Origin: Alphaproteobacteria bacterium
Lineage (GTDB): Bacteria; Pseudomonadota; Alphaproteobacteria; CAAHEQ01; UBA3637
Length of the DNA stretch: 15,589 nt
Assembly: GCA_017555325.1 (NCBI GenBank)
Contig: JAFZGR010000200.1
Span: forward strand, 1-15,589
Direction of reading: 5' to 3'
This document shows positions 13,296 to 15,589 of the stretch, one piece after another. A program made the translations under genes and the position numbers. A model generated the notes under the pieces. That model did no database searches and was not told the origin of the DNA. It saw only the letters and a list, made by a program, of their open reading frames with translations. How positions within the stretch are numbered: the stretch's first letter is position 1; the number at the start of each line of letters is the position of its first letter.

Positions 13296-15356
13296 ATGTT
13301 AAATGTCGTGCAAGGGGAAGATAAAAGCAATATTGATTTGGGACCGTTGACGGAAGTTATTAAACGTGATGGCGAAAAACATGCTTTTGATGCTTCTAAA
13401 ATTGCGATGGCAATTACACGTGCCGGTGAAGCAACCAATGAATTCAGTTCAGATGAAGCATGGCTTTTAACACGACAGGTTATTAAAGTTTTAAAACATA
13501 AATTTGCTTTTGGTACTATTCCGGCCATTGAACAAATTCAAGATGTTGTTGAACAGGTTTTAATTTCTTCCAATTACTATAAAACAGCGCGCTCATATAT
13601 CGTTTATCGGGAGCAACGGGATAAAATGCGTAAAGATAAACATGCAGCTATTGATGCCATTTCTTCCATTAATGAATATTTAGATAGATCGGATTGGCGG
13701 GTTAATGCCAATGCTAATCAGGGGTATTCTTTGGGCGGTTTAATTCTGAATGTTTCCGGAAAAGTTGTTGCCAATTATTGGTTAAATCATGTTTATACAC
13801 CCGAAATCGGGGAAGCACATCGAAATGGTGATTACCATATTCATGATTTGGATATGTTGTCTGGATATTGTGCCGGATGGTCTTTGCGTGTTTTGTTGAC
13901 GGAAGGATTTAACGGCGTTCCGAATAAAGTTGAATCTAATCCGCCACGGCATTTGGTTTCTGCATTTAGTCAGATGATTAATTTCTTAGGTACTCTGCAA
14001 AATGAATGGGCTGGTGCTCAGGCCTTTTCTTCTGCCGATACTTATTTGGCTCCGTTTGTTCGTATTGAAAAATTATCATACGAAGAAGTTAAACAGGCAA
14101 TGCAATCTTTTATTTTTAATCTCAATGTGCCATCTCGTTGGGGAACTCAAACACCATTTACCAATTTAACCTTTGACTGGACTTGTCCGGAAGATTTAAA
14201 AGAAAGACACCCGATTATCGGTGGTGTAGAACAAGATTTTACGTATGGTGAATTGCAATCAGAAATGGATATGATTAACAGAGCATTTTTGGAGGTAATG
14301 GGAGAAGGTGATGCAAAAGGTCGTCCGTTTACATTCCCGATTCCAACTTACAATATCACAAATGAATTTCCATGGGATTCACCAAATACGGAATATTTGT
14401 TTGAAATGACAGCAAAATACGGATTGCCCTATTTTTCTAATTATTTAAATTCAGATATGAAGCCCAGTGATGTCCGATCCATGTGTTGTCGTTTGCGTTT
14501 GGATTTGACTGAACTGAAAAAACGAGGTGGTGGATTATTTGGTTCGGCTGAACAAACAGGATCTATTGGCGTTGTGACGATTAACTGTGCTCGTTTAGGA
14601 TATTTGTATAAAGGAAATAAAGAAGAATTATACAGACGGTTAGATGAATTGTTGGAATTAGCTAAAACATCATTGGAAATCAAACGGAAAACAATTTCAA
14701 TGCATATGGATAGAGGATTATATCCATATACCCGTCGTTATTTAGGAACATTCCGTAATCATTTCTCTACAATCGGAGTTAACGGAATTAATGAAATGAT
14801 TCGTAATTTTTCTTATGATGCCGAAAATATTACAACAGAAAAAGGACGAATTTTTGCCCAAGAATTTTTAACGCATATTCGTGAAAAAATGTTGGATTTT
14901 CAGGCGGAAACGGGAAATATGTATAATTTGGAAGCAACACCGGCGGAGGGGACAACTTATCGTTTTGCCCGTGAGGATCAAAAACGGTATAGTGGTATTA
15001 TTCAGGCGGGAACAAAAGAGGCTCCGTATTATACAAATTCATCTCAATTGCCGGCAGGTTTTACGGATGATCCGTTTACGGCATTAGATTATCAGGATGA
15101 TTTACAAACGCAATATACAGGTGGAACGGTTTTGCACTTGTATATGAGTGAGCGTATTTCTTCATCGGCAGCTTGTAAATCATTGGTTAAAAGAGTTTTG
15201 GAAAATTATCGTTTACCATATGTTTCCATTACGCCGGTTTATTCAATTTGTCCGAAACACGGTTATATCGCAGGCGAACACAAATATTGTCCGCATTGTG
15301 ACAAGGAGTTAATTGAAAAAAAACGTCGTGAAATGGAAGCACAAGGGAATATTTAA
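13296..15356 (+). CDS. nrdD: Anaerobic (class III) ribonucleoside-triphosphate reductase, glycyl-radical segment not seen
   Basis: NrdD reduces ribonucleoside triphosphates to deoxy forms in the absence of oxygen, using a glycyl radical installed by the SAM-dependent activase NrdG. An N-terminal ATP-cone covers about residues 15-105 (VIKRDGEKHAFDASKIAMAI). The catalytic barrel shows HDLDMLSGYCAGW (183-195, C192) and MCCRLRLDL (396-404), whose CC pair corresponds to the active-site region around C290 of the T4 enzyme. The C-terminal zinc ribbon SICPKHGYIAGEHKYCPHCD uses C652, C665 and C668. The frame then ends 18 residues later, in MEAQGNI. The RVxGYxRP-type glycyl-radical motif expected shortly after the ribbon is absent, so the protein looks truncated or split. 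The ATG has an AAGGAG site nine nucleotides upstream. nrdG does not follow directly. Confidence 0.93.
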   Translation: MLNVVQGEDKSNIDLGPLTEVIKRDGEKHAFDASKIAMAITRAGEATNEFSSDEAWLLTRQVIKVLKHKFAFGTIPAIEQIQDVVEQVLISSNYYKTARSYIVYREQRDKMRKDKHAAIDAISSINEYLDRSDWRVNANANQGYSLGGLILNVSGKVVANYWLNHVYTPEIGEAHRNGDYHIHDLDMLSGYCAGWSLRVLLTEGFNGVPNKVESNPPRHLVSAFSQMINFLGTLQNEWAGAQAFSSADTYLAPFVRIEKLSYEEVKQAMQSFIFNLNVPSRWGTQTPFTNLTFDWTCPEDLKERHPIIGGVEQDFTYGELQSEMDMINRAFLEVMGEGDAKGRPFTFPIPTYNITNEFPWDSPNTEYLFEMTAKYGLPYFSNYLNSDMKPSDVRSMCCRLRLDLTELKKRGGGLFGSAEQTGSIGVVTINCARLGYLYKGNKEELYRRLDELLELAKTSLEIKRKTISMHMDRGLYPYTRRYLGTFRNHFSTIGVNGINEMIRNFSYDAENITTEKGRIFAQEFLTHIREKMLDFQAETGNMYNLEATPAEGTTYRFAREDQKRYSGIIQAGTKEAPYYTNSSQLPAGFTDDPFTALDYQDDLQTQYTGGTVLHLYMSERISSSAACKSLVKRVLENYRLPYVSITPVYSICPKHGYIAGEHKYCPHCDKELIEKKRREMEAQGNI

Positions 15357-15382
15357 ATATATAATAAAAGAAAGAGGAAAAA

Positions 15383-15589
15383 ATGACAAAAGCCGAGAGA
15401 ATGAGAGCCGAGGCAATCGAGCGTTACGCTACGAACGAGGAAGATTGCGGACGCTGGGGGCGTGTGTTTGAATTGGAATGCGCACGAGCCAAGAGCCACA
15501 AGAGCCGAGTAGGTAAGCAAGGCGAGGTTGATGTTTCCATCAAGGTGGAATACAACGGCAATATTGGCGCGGAAGTGGATGGCGCGGAG
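15383..15589 (+). CDS. Unrecognised gene of foreign composition, cut by window edge
   Basis: An ATG at 15383, with a GAGG ribosome site (15374-15377) five nucleotides upstream, opens 69 codons without a stop to the window edge. The peptide begins MTKAERMRAEAIERYATNEE and is charged and hydrophilic. Its G+C content is about 55% by my count (113 of 207), against the high thirties in its neighbours, and it uses codons such as GCC, GAG and CGC that they avoid. This points to recent transfer. The order GRVFELE, then KQGEVDVSIKV, loosely recalls PD-(D/E)xK nuclease-type proteins of mobile elements, but the visible part is too short to assign. It starts 26 nt after nrdD, where nrdG or the rest of nrdD might be expected. 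Confidence 0.7.
   Translation, partial: MTKAERMRAEAIERYATNEEDCGRWGRVFELECARAKSHKSRVGKQGEVDVSIKVEYNGNIGAEVDGAE

Noticed and set aside
15309..15360. Programmed frameshift at the A8 run continuing nrdD
   Set aside because: The -1 frame stops within a few codons and the +1 frame does not encode anything like the glycyl-radical segment.

Overview
The window is an AT-rich stretch (roughly 37% G+C by eye) of a bacterial chromosome, most likely from an alphaproteobacterium. The best lineage marker is a MipZ-type ATPase that keeps the family's characteristic C-terminal segments; MipZ is largely restricted to Alphaproteobacteria. An isoleucyl-tRNA synthetase of the eukaryote-like (type 2) class, as in Rickettsia, fits this. 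A class III (oxygen-sensitive) ribonucleotide reductase points to an anaerobic or facultative life, for example gut-associated. The lineage and habitat below the class level are inference.

Layout. 1-2874 (minus): ileS, cut by the left edge. 3013-7667 (minus): a compact unit mlaE-mlaF-radA-cvpA-deaminase-rlmH, with spacings from a 4-nt overlap to 15 nt. A sigma70-like promoter lies before mlaE. A separate promoter lies before ileS. 7781-10254 (minus): mipZ then pgm, 50 nt apart, with a near-consensus promoter before mipZ and an intrinsic terminator after pgm. 10255-11029: about 770 nt without a conventional gene. It holds a perfect-consensus plus-strand promoter next to a 7-bp dyad, a 66-nt-period imperfect repeat inside a likely protein-coding relic, and a UUCG-loop terminator. 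11030-12892 (plus): htpG behind a promoter resembling the alphaproteobacterial heat-shock type, ended by a strong terminator. 13296-15356 (plus): nrdD with an NrdR-box-like operator upstream. 15383-15589 (plus): the start of an unrecognised gene of clearly higher G+C, cut by the right edge.

Functionally, most of the window is housekeeping: translation (ileS, rlmH), recombination and repair (radA), lipid transport across the envelope (mlaEF), division-site placement (mipZ), sugar-phosphate metabolism (pgm), protein folding (htpG) and anaerobic dNTP synthesis (nrdD).

The most unusual points are three. The NrdD reading frame stops just after its zinc ribbon with no visible glycyl-radical segment, and a compositionally foreign gene starts 26 nt later. 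The 10.5-10.9 kb interval has strong transcription signals but no intact gene. The small deaminase lacks the ribose-binding residues of true cytidine deaminases.
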